The notes: generated by a model from the letters alone, not told the origin. A stretch of DNA of 64,000 nt from JAMDEO01 sp963775295 (GCA_963775295.1 CAVZIK010000006.1:1-64000); one strand, 5' to 3'. Positions 37,855 through 46,294 are shown, counted from the first letter of the stretch. Numbers and translations: made by a program.

Positions 37855-38316
37855 CTATTCCTTCGAGCCCTCCGGAACCACGATGACCTTCATGTCCGCC
37901 GTCTCGACGCTCCCGTTGACTTCGACCTTGACCATGAACGTGCCAAGGGTCTTGATGGGGTCCTCCAGCGAGACGTTGCGCTTGTCGACCCGGATCTTGC
38001 GGGCCGCGAAGATGGCGGTGGCGATGTCCTGGTTGGTGACCGAGCCGAAAAGCCGCTCGCCCTCTCCCACTTTGGCGGGAATGGTCAGGACGGTCTTGGC
38101 AAGGGTATCCCGGATCTGGTCGGCCTGCTCCACCTGGCGACGCTCGTGATCCGCTTTCTCCTGCATTTCCTTACGAATGACCGCTATGCGGGCAGCGGTC
38201 GCCCGCTCCGCCAGTTTACGAGGGAACAGAAAGTTGCGGGCGTAACCGTCGGATACATTCGCGACTTCGCCCTTCTTACCCAGATTGTCGACATCCTGCC
38301 TAAGGATTATTTCCAC
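37855..38316 (-). CDS. rplI: 50S ribosomal protein L9
   Basis: 153 aa. The N-terminal domain MEIILRQDVDNLGKKGEV and GYARNFLFPRKLA is diagnostic; a long helix then leads to the C-terminal rRNA-binding domain with GERLFGSVTNQDIATAI. Between the DUF2232 gene and dnaB in the standard order. Confidence 0.98.
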   Translation of the reverse strand: MEIILRQDVDNLGKKGEVANVSDGYARNFLFPRKLAERATAARIAVIRKEMQEKADHERRQVEQADQIRDTLAKTVLTIPAKVGEGERLFGSVTNQDIATAIFAARKIRVDKRNVSLEDPIKTLGTFMVKVEVNGSVETADMKVIVVPEGSKE

Positions 38317-38334
38317 AAGTCACTCCTTCTAGAT

Positions 38335-39312
38335 TCACTGCGCCGGACCAGCGCCCGGCGTCTTGAGGGCAAACCGCTTGCGGCAGTCCAGCCACGTATC
38401 GAACAGACCCAACAACCCCGTGAGTTGCAGCAGTGCTTGGGCCAGCACAGCCACAACATACAGCGCGCTTCGAGAGCCCCGGCCCAATTGCCGGGTCGTG
38501 CCGTACCAATGGACCAAGGCCAGCCCCTGGTAGAAAAAGAATGTCTGTGAGACCAGCAGCACATTCAGACCCACGTACAATAGCGCGTACTGCCATCTGC
38601 CCGCCCCCCTGGAAACGACGAGGAGCGCAAGGCCGATAATCGACGCGTAGGCGGCGGCCCAATGCATCCGAAACCCGGTGAGGGAGAGCCGCACTTCCAC
38701 TCTCTCACGCAGGCGGGGAAAGATCGCGTGAGCGAGTACGATGACGCACCCGGCCAGCAACAACGACCCCACCAACAACAAACCCGGGACCAGATACGGC
38801 AGCACGTCGAGCATCTGCCGAAGCTGACTCGACACCAAGGCGGTGCTGGCCTGACTCACGCCCATCTGGTTGTACGCGGTAGCCGCGTTGTCGATGGACG
38901 CATTCGCCGCGTTGCGGAGAACTGTTGCGTCGATGCCGAGCGCCAGCCACATGACGGCACCCCAGGCGACGAACGCCACCGCAGCGGCGGCCGCCGCCAA
39001 GACGAGCGTCCTGCCGAACGACCAGAACCTGCGAATCGCAAGCCCAAGCGTCACGCCCATGGCGAGAAGAACGAGAGAAACGAGCGAAGCCATCCCCACG
39101 TCTGCAAACACGAACGCCAGTCCTCCGGCTATGAGCACCAGCAGCAAGGCGTACGGCAACCCCCACCTTGCCAAGAGGTGGGCGACCGGAAGGGCGAGGA
39201 ACGGCATGATCACCGCCGGTCCGAGGGGAAGAAAGACCATACATACCCCAAGGACGACCGTGAGCGCCGTGGCCTTGCCGAACCGGGTGAACGCGGCCGG
39301 GGAACGCGTCAT
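38335..39312 (-). CDS. DUF2232 (YybS-like) polytopic membrane protein
   Basis: 325 aa with about eight transmembrane helices and few conserved polar residues. DUF2232 proteins are usually encoded between rpsR and rplI in Firmicutes and Actinobacteria, exactly its place here. Function unknown; the family resembles S-components of transporters. The ATG at 39312 (MTRSPAAFTRFGKATAL) starts the first helix; the open frame runs 33 codons upstream into rpsR. Confidence 0.82.
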   Translation of the reverse strand: MTRSPAAFTRFGKATALTVVLGVCMVFLPLGPAVIMPFLALPVAHLLARWGLPYALLLVLIAGGLAFVFADVGMASLVSLVLLAMGVTLGLAIRRFWSFGRTLVLAAAAAAVAFVAWGAVMWLALGIDATVLRNAANASIDNAATAYNQMGVSQASTALVSSQLRQMLDVLPYLVPGLLLVGSLLLAGCVIVLAHAIFPRLRERVEVRLSLTGFRMHWAAAYASIIGLALLVVSRGAGRWQYALLYVGLNVLLVSQTFFFYQGLALVHWYGTTRQLGRGSRSALYVVAVLAQALLQLTGLLGLFDTWLDCRKRFALKTPGAGPAQ

Positions 39313-39329
39313 GGTTGGATCCGCGAGTC

Positions 39330-39587
39330 TCAGCGGCTGCTGTAGGGAAGCAGCGCCACTTCGCGGGCGCGCTTGATCGCCACGGCCACTTGGCGTTGAT
39401 GACGCCGGCACGCACCAGTGGTACGACGCGACCGGATCTTGCCACGCTCGGACATGAACCGGCGGAGAGTACTGAAGTCTTTGTAGTCCACAGTCTCCAC
39501 GCCCTCTTTGCAGAAAAAGCAGTACTTGCGCCGGCGCGAACCCGTAGTGGGACGAACGCGCCTCGGCGGCTTCTTAGGATTTGCCAC
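39330..39587 (-). CDS. rpsR: 30S ribosomal protein S18
   Basis: 85 aa. KYCFFCKEGVETVDYKD and FMSERGKIRSRRTTGACRRH are the diagnostic S18 blocks. C24 and C27 form the CxxC of the zinc-binding (C+) form. In the rpsF-ssb-rpsR cluster. Confidence 0.98.
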   Translation of the reverse strand: MANPKKPPRRVRPTTGSRRRKYCFFCKEGVETVDYKDFSTLRRFMSERGKIRSRRTTGACRRHQRQVAVAIKRAREVALLPYSSR

Positions 39588-39612
39588 CTTGTTCTACCTC
39601 CTTGCGGAACGA

Positions 39613-40059
39613 CTAAAACGGAATGTCGTCGCCCCCGAAATCGATGTCACGAAAATCGTCTTGTGCCGCTGCATCCGAAGCCGGCTTAGCATTGCTTCGC
39701 GCAGCGGGCTCGCGGACCTCACCGCCTTGTCCACCAATGAACATGACAGTGTCGGCGATGATCTCCACCTTGCTTCGTTTCGTACCGTCCTGGGCGTCCC
39801 AGCTACGCTGGTCGAGACGGCCGTCGACCGCGACTTGGCGGCCTTTCGAGAGGTAACGGGCGCAATTCTCGCCCTGCGTACCCCACACCACCACGTCGAA
39901 GAAGTTCGGCTTCTCCATCCATTGGCCGGATGAGTCCTTGTATGAGGAGTTAACCGCCACCCCCAGTTGGCACACCGGTGTGCCGCCCGGAGTCTGACGG
40001 AGCTCGGGGTCGCGGGTCAGGTTGCCCACAAGGGTCACGTGAGCGATACCACGAGCCAT
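39613..40059 (-). CDS. ssb: Single-stranded DNA-binding protein (SSB)
   Basis: 148 aa. OB-fold with HVTLVGNLTRDPELRQTP, WGTQGENCARYLSKGRQV and DGRLDQRSWD. The acidic C-terminal tip DDIPF, which binds repair and replication partners, is intact. Between rpsF and rpsR. Confidence 0.97.
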   Translation of the reverse strand: MARGIAHVTLVGNLTRDPELRQTPGGTPVCQLGVAVNSSYKDSSGQWMEKPNFFDVVVWGTQGENCARYLSKGRQVAVDGRLDQRSWDAQDGTKRSKVEIIADTVMFIGGQGGEVREPAARSNAKPASDAAAQDDFRDIDFGGDDIPF

Positions 40060-40074
40060 GCTGTCCTCCTCAGT

Positions 40075-40422
40075 CTAGGCTTCTTCGCCGGCAGGCGCAG
40101 CCGGAGCAGGCTGTGCGAAGCCAAAGGGTTTTTCGTGCCTGATAGGCATGAAACGCAACACGCCGTCGGTGATGCCGAGAACTCGGGTCACCTCGTCGAG
40201 CGTCTTTGCGGTCGCCTGGAAATAGAGAATGTAGTAGACGCCATCAAAGGTGTCTTTGATCTCATAGGCGAGACGACGCTTGCCCCACTCGTCGATCTTC
40301 ACGATGACGCCCTTGTCACCCGTGATGATCTCTTTGGTGCGGTTGAGTACCGCGATTCGCTCTTCATCCTCCACGTCTGCGCGCAGGATCAGAGCCAGCT
40401 CATAGCTGTTCAGTTGGGTCAC
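40075..40422 (-). CDS. rpsF: 30S ribosomal protein S6
   Basis: 115 aa. YELALILRADVEDEERIAVL, then DEWGKRRLAYEIKD and DGVYYILYFQA, ending in an Ala/Pro-rich tail. First gene of the rpsF-ssb-rpsR-rplI-dnaB unit; GGAGG precedes the start. Confidence 0.98.
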   Translation of the reverse strand: MTQLNSYELALILRADVEDEERIAVLNRTKEIITGDKGVIVKIDEWGKRRLAYEIKDTFDGVYYILYFQATAKTLDEVTRVLGITDGVLRFMPIRHEKPFGFAQPAPAAPAGEEA

Positions 40423-40477
40423 CTCCTACGGTCTTAGCGGCCCCGGCCTCACTGCCGGAACAGGGGTGCAGTATTGA

Positions 40478-40483
40478 ATTGTA
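40478..40483 (-). promoter_or_regulatory. Possible -10 box of the rpsF operon
   Basis: Leftward TACAAT lies 56 bases before the S6 start. The best -35 candidate TTGGAA (40504-40509) is 20 bases away, longer than ideal. Downstream, CCGGC pairs with GCCGG around AGTGAG in the leader, where an S6:S18 autoregulatory RNA is common; I could not confirm that motif. Confidence 0.3.
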
Positions 40484-40638
40484 CTCGCGCGACCGGACAG
40501 ATCTTCCAAGGAAGTACCTCTCCTTCGACGCACGAGCAAGGGAGTATACACCGGACGTGCTAGGGGCGCCACGAGCAGTGCCCGTGACGCCCTCATCCCT
40601 CTCGATATCCGGCCTCCCAGAGCCGGATCGCCACCACT

Positions 40639-41722
40639 TTAGGACCGGGCGTCCGCCGTGGGATCCACAGGAGCCGGAGCCCCGGGGGCCGCTCCGGACG
40701 GGTTGGGCAGGCCGCCCCAACCCTGGGGATACGGCTGGAAGCGTGCCGCTTCGCGCTCGCGCCGCCGCCGGGCGGCCGCTCGCCAGAGCCGATAGGCTAC
40801 GTACGCAATGATCAGCCAGCACGATCAAAACCGGCACCAGCACTCCGAGCCCGCGGACGATCGCGTTGAACGCGTTGACGAGATTGTGCAGCCCATCAGT
40901 GAGAGCCTGAGTCATACCCCAGGTGCTTGCGGGGGTCACAATGGCGCCGGTTTCATAGATGCTCAAAGTCACAGTCGAATAGCTGGTGTGCTCGTCGAGG
41001 TACCGTTGACGGCCCCTCAACTGTTCCAGCTCCTGCTGGGCGGCGGTGAGCACCTGCTGCACTTGGAGAACCTCGTCCACCGTCTTGGCCTTCGCGAGCA
41101 AAGCTAGAACGGCCTGAACGTGCGCCTGGGAATTAGTGATACGCGCCTGCAGATCGACATATTCCTCGGTCACGTCTTGGGTCTGGACCTGGCGATTCTT
41201 CACCTCCCCGAGCTTGGCAGCATCGCTCAACGCCTTGTCGAAGGACGTTGACGGTACCCTGATGGCGATGGTGCCGCTCTTGAGGCTCCCCTCCTCGCCG
41301 CTTGCCTGCGAACTCGAACTCACGAGGTAGCCCCCGTAGCGATCCGCTATCAACAGCGCTTGGGCGAATGCATTCTGGAACTCACCGCTCTTCACCTCGA
41401 CGTCCAACTGCGCATCGCTGACGATCTTCTGCCCGCTCGCCTGCTGAAGCACCGTGAGTTCCGCAGTGACGTCACCGCCCACGGCCTGGTTCGAATCTTC
41501 GACTACCCCAGCGGCGGGTTCACCAACCGAAGGGGCTCTTGACGCCGTATTCGCCGCGGCCGTGGTAGAGACGCCCGCGAACGCGACTGACCCCGGCGAC
41601 GATTCGCCGCCAGACGTCTTGGAGGCGCATCCCCCGACTCCGACGACGGCGGCCAGCGCCACGACCAGCGCGACAACCGCAGCGATGACCCACCCCCTGC
41701 GTGCATAGACCTTGCCCATCAT
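40639..41722 (-). pseudogene. DUF4349 lipoprotein gene with a one-base frameshift near its 3' end
   Basis: The N-terminus is a lipoprotein signal (lipobox VGVGGC), followed by a Ser/Thr-rich tether and the DUF4349 domain (QKIVSDAQLDVEVKSGEF; VTEEYVDLQARITN; VLQVQQVLTAAQQELEQLRG). The protein should end in a membrane helix. Up to VLVPVLIVLA the frame is right, then it runs into a basic, low-complexity tail. Removing one base near 40815 restores LIIAYVAYRLWRAAARRRRE, ending in TAA at 40641-40639. The unshifted frame continues through the rpsF start to 40400. A sequencing error, a real mutation, or programmed frameshifting could explain it. Confidence 0.75.
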
Positions 41723-41829
41723 GCCACCCCCCATGTAGACACCCCGTCGGCCTTGTGACGAAAGTGTCGGTTTGAGCGGTTCCGCTCCATGAGGCGGTCG
41801 GAGATGGCACATCGAGGCGGGGCCCGCGG

Positions 41830-42879
41830 CTACTGCCCCGCGAGATACCCCTGAAGAAGGCCGTAGCAGCCCGTCAGCATCATGTCCCCGTGCAGAGAGG
41901 CTTGGGTCAAAGGCAGTCGCATGGAGGAGAACTCCCGCCGCCTGGGACCCGTCACCAGGATCTCGGCCGCCGAGAGGTCCAAGGGGGCCATGACCCTCAG
42001 CGTCCCATGTCCGCCATCCGCAAAGACTTCCGCATTTTCGAGTTCACCCGCCGCGAACCGGCGTATGTAGGCTTCCATCTTCGCGGGGTCGAGCATCGAT
42101 GTGTGGTGCTCGAAGACGCCGTCGATATTCTCTCCATCCACGAATGCCATCATGGTATGGCTGTTGCCAAAGTTGACGGCGAGGCAGGGCGTCTTGGAAG
42201 CTGCCAACGAAGCCCCCCACAACGCCGAAGGCCCAGTGTCGCCAACCACGAGGGGGATACCGGTATCGACCAGATCACCTGCGGCCCGCATCCGGGTGAA
42301 GTACTCGGGGATCTCGTCGCGTCGATAGAAGAACCCGGAAAGGCGGCTGGAACGAGCTAGCGTAGCCGCAACTTTCTCAAAACGAAAGGTCCGGTCGCTC
42401 TCACCGGGGCCGGCTCGACCGTGATCCTGGACGGCCAAGGCGCATCCGTCGATCGGGGCGGACTCGCCTACGAGTTTGAGCGCGTCAAGGAGTTCAGAAA
42501 AGCGCACGTCGCCGGTACGGACGTGTGCGGCTCCCGCCTCCACGATCGAGGCCACGTCCACGGGTTCCACCAAGACGACCCCCATGGCTTCGACAGCTTC
42601 TAGGTCGTCGTTGAAGCTGCCGGCGGCGTCGGGAGTGGCGTAGAAGGCGAGCCCGAGAGCGACGTGTCGTCTCATGGCGGCGGCGTCCGCGCCTCCCCCC
42701 ATGAGCGGACCCTCCAGCACCACGGGCAGACGCCGCGACGCAGCCCGGTCGATCTCACCGGCGACAACCCTTGTTCCGGACGGCACGATCAGATGGGTCT
42801 GGTTTTCGCCCCCGCAGCCGCTGTCCCACAGAAGCACATCCGTGGTGCCGGCTCCGACGTCGATGGCGAGGACCCTCAT
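41830..42879 (-). CDS. DUF1786 family protein (ASKHA-like)
   Basis: 349 aa. The N-terminus MRVLAIDVGAGTTDVLLWD is an actin/Hsp70-type phosphate-1 loop, and VVGDTGPSALWGA with LAVNFGNSHTMMAF gives the second nucleotide-binding part. This matches the DUF1786 (COG4012) family, once annotated as related to pyruvate formate-lyase activation; its function is not established. Its ATG overlaps the stop of the upstream TlpA-like gene by four bases, so the two are coupled. Confidence 0.8.
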   Translation of the reverse strand: MRVLAIDVGAGTTDVLLWDSGCGGENQTHLIVPSGTRVVAGEIDRAASRRLPVVLEGPLMGGGADAAAMRRHVALGLAFYATPDAAGSFNDDLEAVEAMGVVLVEPVDVASIVEAGAAHVRTGDVRFSELLDALKLVGESAPIDGCALAVQDHGRAGPGESDRTFRFEKVAATLARSSRLSGFFYRRDEIPEYFTRMRAAGDLVDTGIPLVVGDTGPSALWGASLAASKTPCLAVNFGNSHTMMAFVDGENIDGVFEHHTSMLDPAKMEAYIRRFAAGELENAEVFADGGHGTLRVMAPLDLSAAEILVTGPRRREFSSMRLPLTQASLHGDMMLTGCYGLLQGYLAGQ

Positions 42880-43397
42880 CGAGAGGCCACGTCCCCAACC
42901 AACGCCGCCAGCGCATCGGCGGTGACCACCCCCGACGTGCTCTTCACGAAGTTTCCCGACGAATCAATCAGCACGAGAGTGGGTATGACGCTGATCCCAT
43001 ATCCACCGCCGACGTTCCCCGAGTCCAGCATCAGCGGGAACGAGTATCCACCTGAGGTCATCAGATCCCGGATCGCTGCATCGGTATCTCCCACGGCCAC
43101 AACCAAGAGACCCGCTTTCTGACCATTGTCTCGATAGAACCTATCGAGTTCAGGCGCCTCCGCCCTGCAGGACGGTCACCAACTCGCCATGAAGGCTAGC
43201 ACGAGAGGCTTGCCACGGTAGATGCTGAGAGACACACTTTGGCCGTCCAGCGTGGTTCCTGAGAACTCGGGGGCCTGTGCGCCCTTGTCTGCCCCTGCGG
43301 AGGAGCCGCATCCCGCCGTAAACGCGACCACCATGGCAAGGACCAAGCCCAAGACGGCAACCGGCGTGGAGAACCGATGGAAGGTCGTGTTTCTCAC
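42876..43397 (-). CDS. TlpA/ResA-like thiol-disulfide lipoprotein with in-frame TGA at the first redox position (candidate selenoprotein)
   Basis: Read through a TGA at 43178-43176, one 173-codon frame encodes a lipoprotein. It has a signal helix with lipobox TAGC, then the TlpA/AhpC-TSA domain (APEFSGTTLDGQSVSL; KPLVLAFMASW-U74-PSC; LLVVAVGD; MLDSGNVGGGYGISVIPTLVLID). The active site WCxxC reads W-TGA-P-S-C, so TGA stands exactly for the first Cys. The frame is intact on both sides. A hairpin with a GGAG loop follows the TGA. Selenocysteine is the simplest reading; a nonsense mutation is the alternative. It lies between lgt and the DUF1786 gene. A role reducing apocytochromes is conceivable. 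Confidence 0.75.
43151..43167 (-). promoter_or_regulatory. SECIS-like hairpin after the TGA of the TlpA-like gene
   Basis: Leftward CAGG-GC pairs with GC-(G)-CCTG around a GGAG loop. The loop starts 14 bases after the TGA, slightly closer than typical bacterial SECIS elements (about 16 or more). A competing hairpin, CCGTCC with GGGCGG, starts directly after the TGA. Support is structural only. Confidence 0.4.
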
Positions 43398-43425
43398 TCG
43401 ATTGCTGTCGTTGATCCGGAACTCG

Positions 43426-44265
43426 TCATCGCTTGCGCTTCTTGCTCGTGTTGGCCATTGCGAGATTCTTCCGCCCCGCGGGAGTCGTCACGGCCACGGG
43501 CAAGGGCTTCACTTGCTCTAGGGTTGGCCGAATGCGACCGCGCGTCTCGAACCACCACACGCCGGCAAAACCGACCACGATGAGTCCGATACTTATCCAC
43601 TGCTGCTGAGTGAGACCGAGAGCAACAGGCTTGTTGGTCCGGATGAATTCCACCAAAAACCGCTCGATGCCCGCCATGACGGCGTAGGCAAAGATGAGGC
43701 CCCCCTCCCGCTTGAAACGCGGGCTCACGACCCAAGTGATCAGCGCGAAGATGACAAGCGAGGCCCCGATCTCATAGAGTTGCGTGGGATGCACCCTCAC
43801 CGTCGTAGGGGGAAGACCTTTGGGAAAACTGATACCCCAGGGAAGACTGGTAGGAATACCGTAGTCGTCACCGCGGAGGAAGCAGCCCACTCGTCCGACG
43901 GCGTAACCCACCGCCACGGCTGACGCACCCGCGTCCATGACTCTCGCCAAGCTCTGCTTGGCGACGAGCGTGACGATAACGACGGCCACGATGGCGCCGA
44001 AAAGGCCGCCGAACCAGACCAGTCCTCCGCCACTGAGAAGATTGCCCGGCCATTCGCTGGGGTGAAGAATAAGGTAGTGGATCTTGGCGCCAGCCAAGCC
44101 GCCGATGACAGCCGCGATGAGCAGACCGTAGATGAAGTCGGGTCTAACTCCGCGCTTCTTGAACTGCCAATGGGCCACAAAACCGGCCGAGATGAAGGCG
44201 AGGGCCATCATGACCCCGAAGGAGTTCATCGTAAAACCACCGATGTGAAAGAGCTCAGGGTACAT
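43426..44265 (-). CDS. lgt: Prolipoprotein diacylglyceryl transferase (Lgt)
   Basis: 279 aa, about seven transmembrane helices. It transfers diacylglycerol to the lipobox Cys of prolipoproteins. Signature GRVGCFLRGDDYGIPT with the conserved Arg, HPTQLYE and ERFLVEFIRTNKP are present. Lipoproteins in this window (BtuF, DUF4349 protein, TlpA-like protein) are its potential substrates. A terminator lies upstream, so lgt should start its own transcript. Confidence 0.97.
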   Translation of the reverse strand: MYPELFHIGGFTMNSFGVMMALAFISAGFVAHWQFKKRGVRPDFIYGLLIAAVIGGLAGAKIHYLILHPSEWPGNLLSGGGLVWFGGLFGAIVAVVIVTLVAKQSLARVMDAGASAVAVGYAVGRVGCFLRGDDYGIPTSLPWGISFPKGLPPTTVRVHPTQLYEIGASLVIFALITWVVSPRFKREGGLIFAYAVMAGIERFLVEFIRTNKPVALGLTQQQWISIGLIVVGFAGVWWFETRGRIRPTLEQVKPLPVAVTTPAGRKNLAMANTSKKRKR

Positions 44266-44352
44266 TCGGCTCCCTTACTGCGAGTTGATCGAAGAGGTCG
44301 ATCGCCACCGCAAGACTTGCAGATACAACATGGGAATTATCTCATGCTGGAG

Positions 44353-44390
44353 CAAAAGAAGAGCCCGCGTGCGCTCCAGCGCACACGGGC
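44353..44390 (-). terminator. Rho-independent terminator upstream of lgt
   Basis: Leftward, a 12-pair stem (one G-T pair) with loop TGGA is followed by TCTTCTTTT. It ends the thioredoxin-YuzD-like-FmdB transcript. Confidence 0.85.
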
Positions 44391-44444
44391 CCCGAGTACT
44401 ACTTGAAGATACGCGCCGGGACCGCACGGGCCCCATCAACCAGC

Positions 44445-44672
44445 TCAGCTGAACCCCGAACGCGGGCTGCAGCCACGCGGCTCGCACTTGCCCCCATCCG
44501 AGCACGATGGGAAACTGCCCAGCCCGGTTACCCCACCGAAGCCGGTGAAGCGCTGTTCGACTTCTCGACCCCCGCAATCCGGACAGACCTTGGCATCATC
44601 CTTGAGGAAACCAAGGACGAAGACTTCGAACTCATTGCCGCAGGAGCGGCACTTCAGATCATACGAGGCCAC
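44445..44672 (-). CDS. FmdB-family zinc-ribbon protein
   Basis: 75 aa. MASYDLKCRSCGNEFEVF, then CPDCGG, and a Ser/Gly-rich tail ending with further Cys: the usual FmdB/CxxC regulatory-protein layout. The GTG at 44672 starts the homology with AGAGGGG upstream. It overlaps the end of the candidate YuzD-like selenoprotein gene in another frame, so the two are coupled. Function of the family is unclear. Confidence 0.85.
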   Translation of the reverse strand: MASYDLKCRSCGNEFEVFVLGFLKDDAKVCPDCGGREVEQRFTGFGGVTGLGSFPSCSDGGKCEPRGCSPRSGFS

Positions 44673-45027
44673 TGCCCGTCCCCTCTCCGTTGCCACCGCC
44701 GATTGCATCGCTCAGTTCGGCCAACTGATCCTCTATCCAATAGACGCTGATGGCAGGGGGAGACTTGACCGCATTCCCCACGAGCACGAGCGGCAATCCC
44801 CTTCCACCGGCGAGGGCGGTCTCCAGAGCGGGATACTCGGAGCGCGCAGGGTCATCGACATCGATGTACCTCAACGGACGCATTCCGTCCATCCGCCTGC
44901 TGAAATCCTGGTTCAAATAGCCGACTATCTCCTCCAGAGATAGAGAAGGACGTCAGCCTCCGCCCCTGCGCTGGGAATCCATTACCCTGGAACCCATGAG
45001 GATCAATTGTGCTTCCGAACTACCCAT
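44659..45027 (-). CDS. YuzD/DUF1462-like thioredoxin-fold protein with in-frame TGA (candidate selenoprotein)
   Basis: An ATG at 45027 with a GGGGGAG ribosome site starts a 122-codon frame broken only by TGA at codon 25 (44955-44953). The product would read AQLILMGSRVMD (first strand), QRRGGG-U25-RPSLSLEEIVGYLN, LRYIDVDDPARSEYPAL and LPLVLVGNAV. This order matches small YuzD-like proteins, whose CxxC..PSS redox site falls where U25 and RPS lie here. A perfect seven-pair hairpin with loop TGGAG follows at SECIS distance. The TTG at 44916 after the TGA has no well-placed ribosome site. It lies between thioredoxin and FmdB genes in one operon. If not Sec, this is a pseudogene. Confidence 0.6.
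44925..44943 (-). promoter_or_regulatory. SECIS-like hairpin after the TGA of the YuzD-like gene
   Basis: Leftward CTATCTC pairs perfectly with GAGATAG around loop TGGAG. The loop begins 16 bases after the TGA and holds GG, as in bacterial SECIS elements such as that of E. coli fdhF. Confidence 0.5.
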
Positions 45028-45050
45028 CGATCTTCTCCCCCGCTCCGGCC

Positions 45051-45377
45051 TCAGGCCAGACCAAATTCGGATTCGTAGTCTTTCTGGTTGCGAGCTCCGA
45101 TAAGCTGGGTCTTGAGCGCACCACCATCGAACATGATGACGGTCGGGATGCTCATAATGCCGTAGCGTGCAGCCAGCTCCTGATTCTCGTCCACGTTGAC
45201 CTTCACCACGCTGACCTTGCCCGCATGATCGGCCGCCATCTTCTCGAGAACCGGTCCAACCATCCGGCACGGGCCGCACCAAGGCGCCCAGAAGTCGACG
45301 ACGACGGGAACTGCCGACGTGGAGATCACTTGGTCAAAACTTTGGGCGTTGACTTCCTGTACTTCTCCACCGCTCAT
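45051..45377 (-). CDS. trxA: Thioredoxin
   Basis: 108 aa. Active site WAPWCGPCRMVGP, the cis-Pro loop IMSIPTVIMFDGG and the KVNVDEN segment are standard. The ATG at 45377 has AAGGAG eight bases upstream; the open frame extends 11 codons further. First gene of a leftward operon with the YuzD-like and FmdB genes, divergent from the MBL-fold gene. Confidence 0.96.
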   Translation of the reverse strand: MSGGEVQEVNAQSFDQVISTSAVPVVVDFWAPWCGPCRMVGPVLEKMAADHAGKVSVVKVNVDENQELAARYGIMSIPTVIMFDGGALKTQLIGARNQKDYESEFGLA

Positions 45378-45637
45378 GTCATTTCTCCTTGTTTGGGACG
45401 GACCGGCCAACCGGCCCTTCTACAATATTAGCTCAGCCGACGTGATCGACCGGTACCCCTTGGTGCCAGAATCTCCGTCGCCTGCACATACCCATGGGGG
45501 TATATTAGCAAACACCGGGGATTGTATCAACCCGTCAAACGCCAGGCCTCGACACCGGCACCACCATGTTGTTACCCCCAACCCCCATCGGCTAACCTAG
45601 CGGAAGTCACGAAGAGTACCTGGCGGAGGCTGATGAC

Positions 45638-46294
45638 ATGAGACTCACATATTATGGCCACTCTTCCTTTCTAGTGGAGGCTGGCGACGGAACCCGCGCC
45701 ATACTCGACCCATATCGGTCAGGCTCATTCGACGGCGCTCTCCGTTACGCGCCCATCGACGAGCCCGCGGACGTGGTGATTGCGACCCACGAACACGACG
45801 ATCACGGTGCCACCGATACCATTCCCGGAAAACCACTGGTTCTCGTCCATCCCACCTCGGCAACCGTGGGCGCGCTCCGGATCACCGGCGTACAGGTGGC
45901 TCACGACGAAGCGGGCGGAAGCAAGAGAGGGCGGAATACCATCGCCGTGCTGGACGATGGCGATATCAGGCTCGTCCACCTCGGGGATCTGGGCCATTTG
46001 CTGGACAAGACCGCTATCGAGGCGATCGGCAGGGTCGACGTCCTCATCGTACCGGTCGGAGGCTTCTTCACCATAGACGAGGAACAGGCGGCCGCGGTCG
46101 TGGAGTCTCTGAGCCCGCTCATCGTCATCCCAGTCCACTACAAGACGGACAAGGTCGATTTTCCCATCGCGCCGGTCGACGGATTCTTGAAGATTCAGAA
46201 GAACGTTCAGCGGTCGGCGGCGTCCACTCTAGAGGTCACGGACAAGACACTGCCGGCGGCCCGGTCGATCATCGTGCTCTCTCACGCTCGCTGA
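45638..46294 (+). CDS. MBL-fold metal-dependent hydrolase (UlaG/COG2220-like)
   Basis: 218 aa. MRLTYYGHSSFLVEAG at the N-terminus and the metal-binding THEHDDHGAT near residue 50, then HLGDLGHLL and IPVHYKTDKVDFP. This is the COG2220 branch of the metallo-beta-lactamase fold. Substrate unknown. The DsrE-family gene begins one base after its stop, so they are co-translated. Confidence 0.88.
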   Translation: MRLTYYGHSSFLVEAGDGTRAILDPYRSGSFDGALRYAPIDEPADVVIATHEHDDHGATDTIPGKPLVLVHPTSATVGALRITGVQVAHDEAGGSKRGRNTIAVLDDGDIRLVHLGDLGHLLDKTAIEAIGRVDVLIVPVGGFFTIDEEQAAAVVESLSPLIVIPVHYKTDKVDFPIAPVDGFLKIQKNVQRSAASTLEVTDKTLPAARSIIVLSHAR

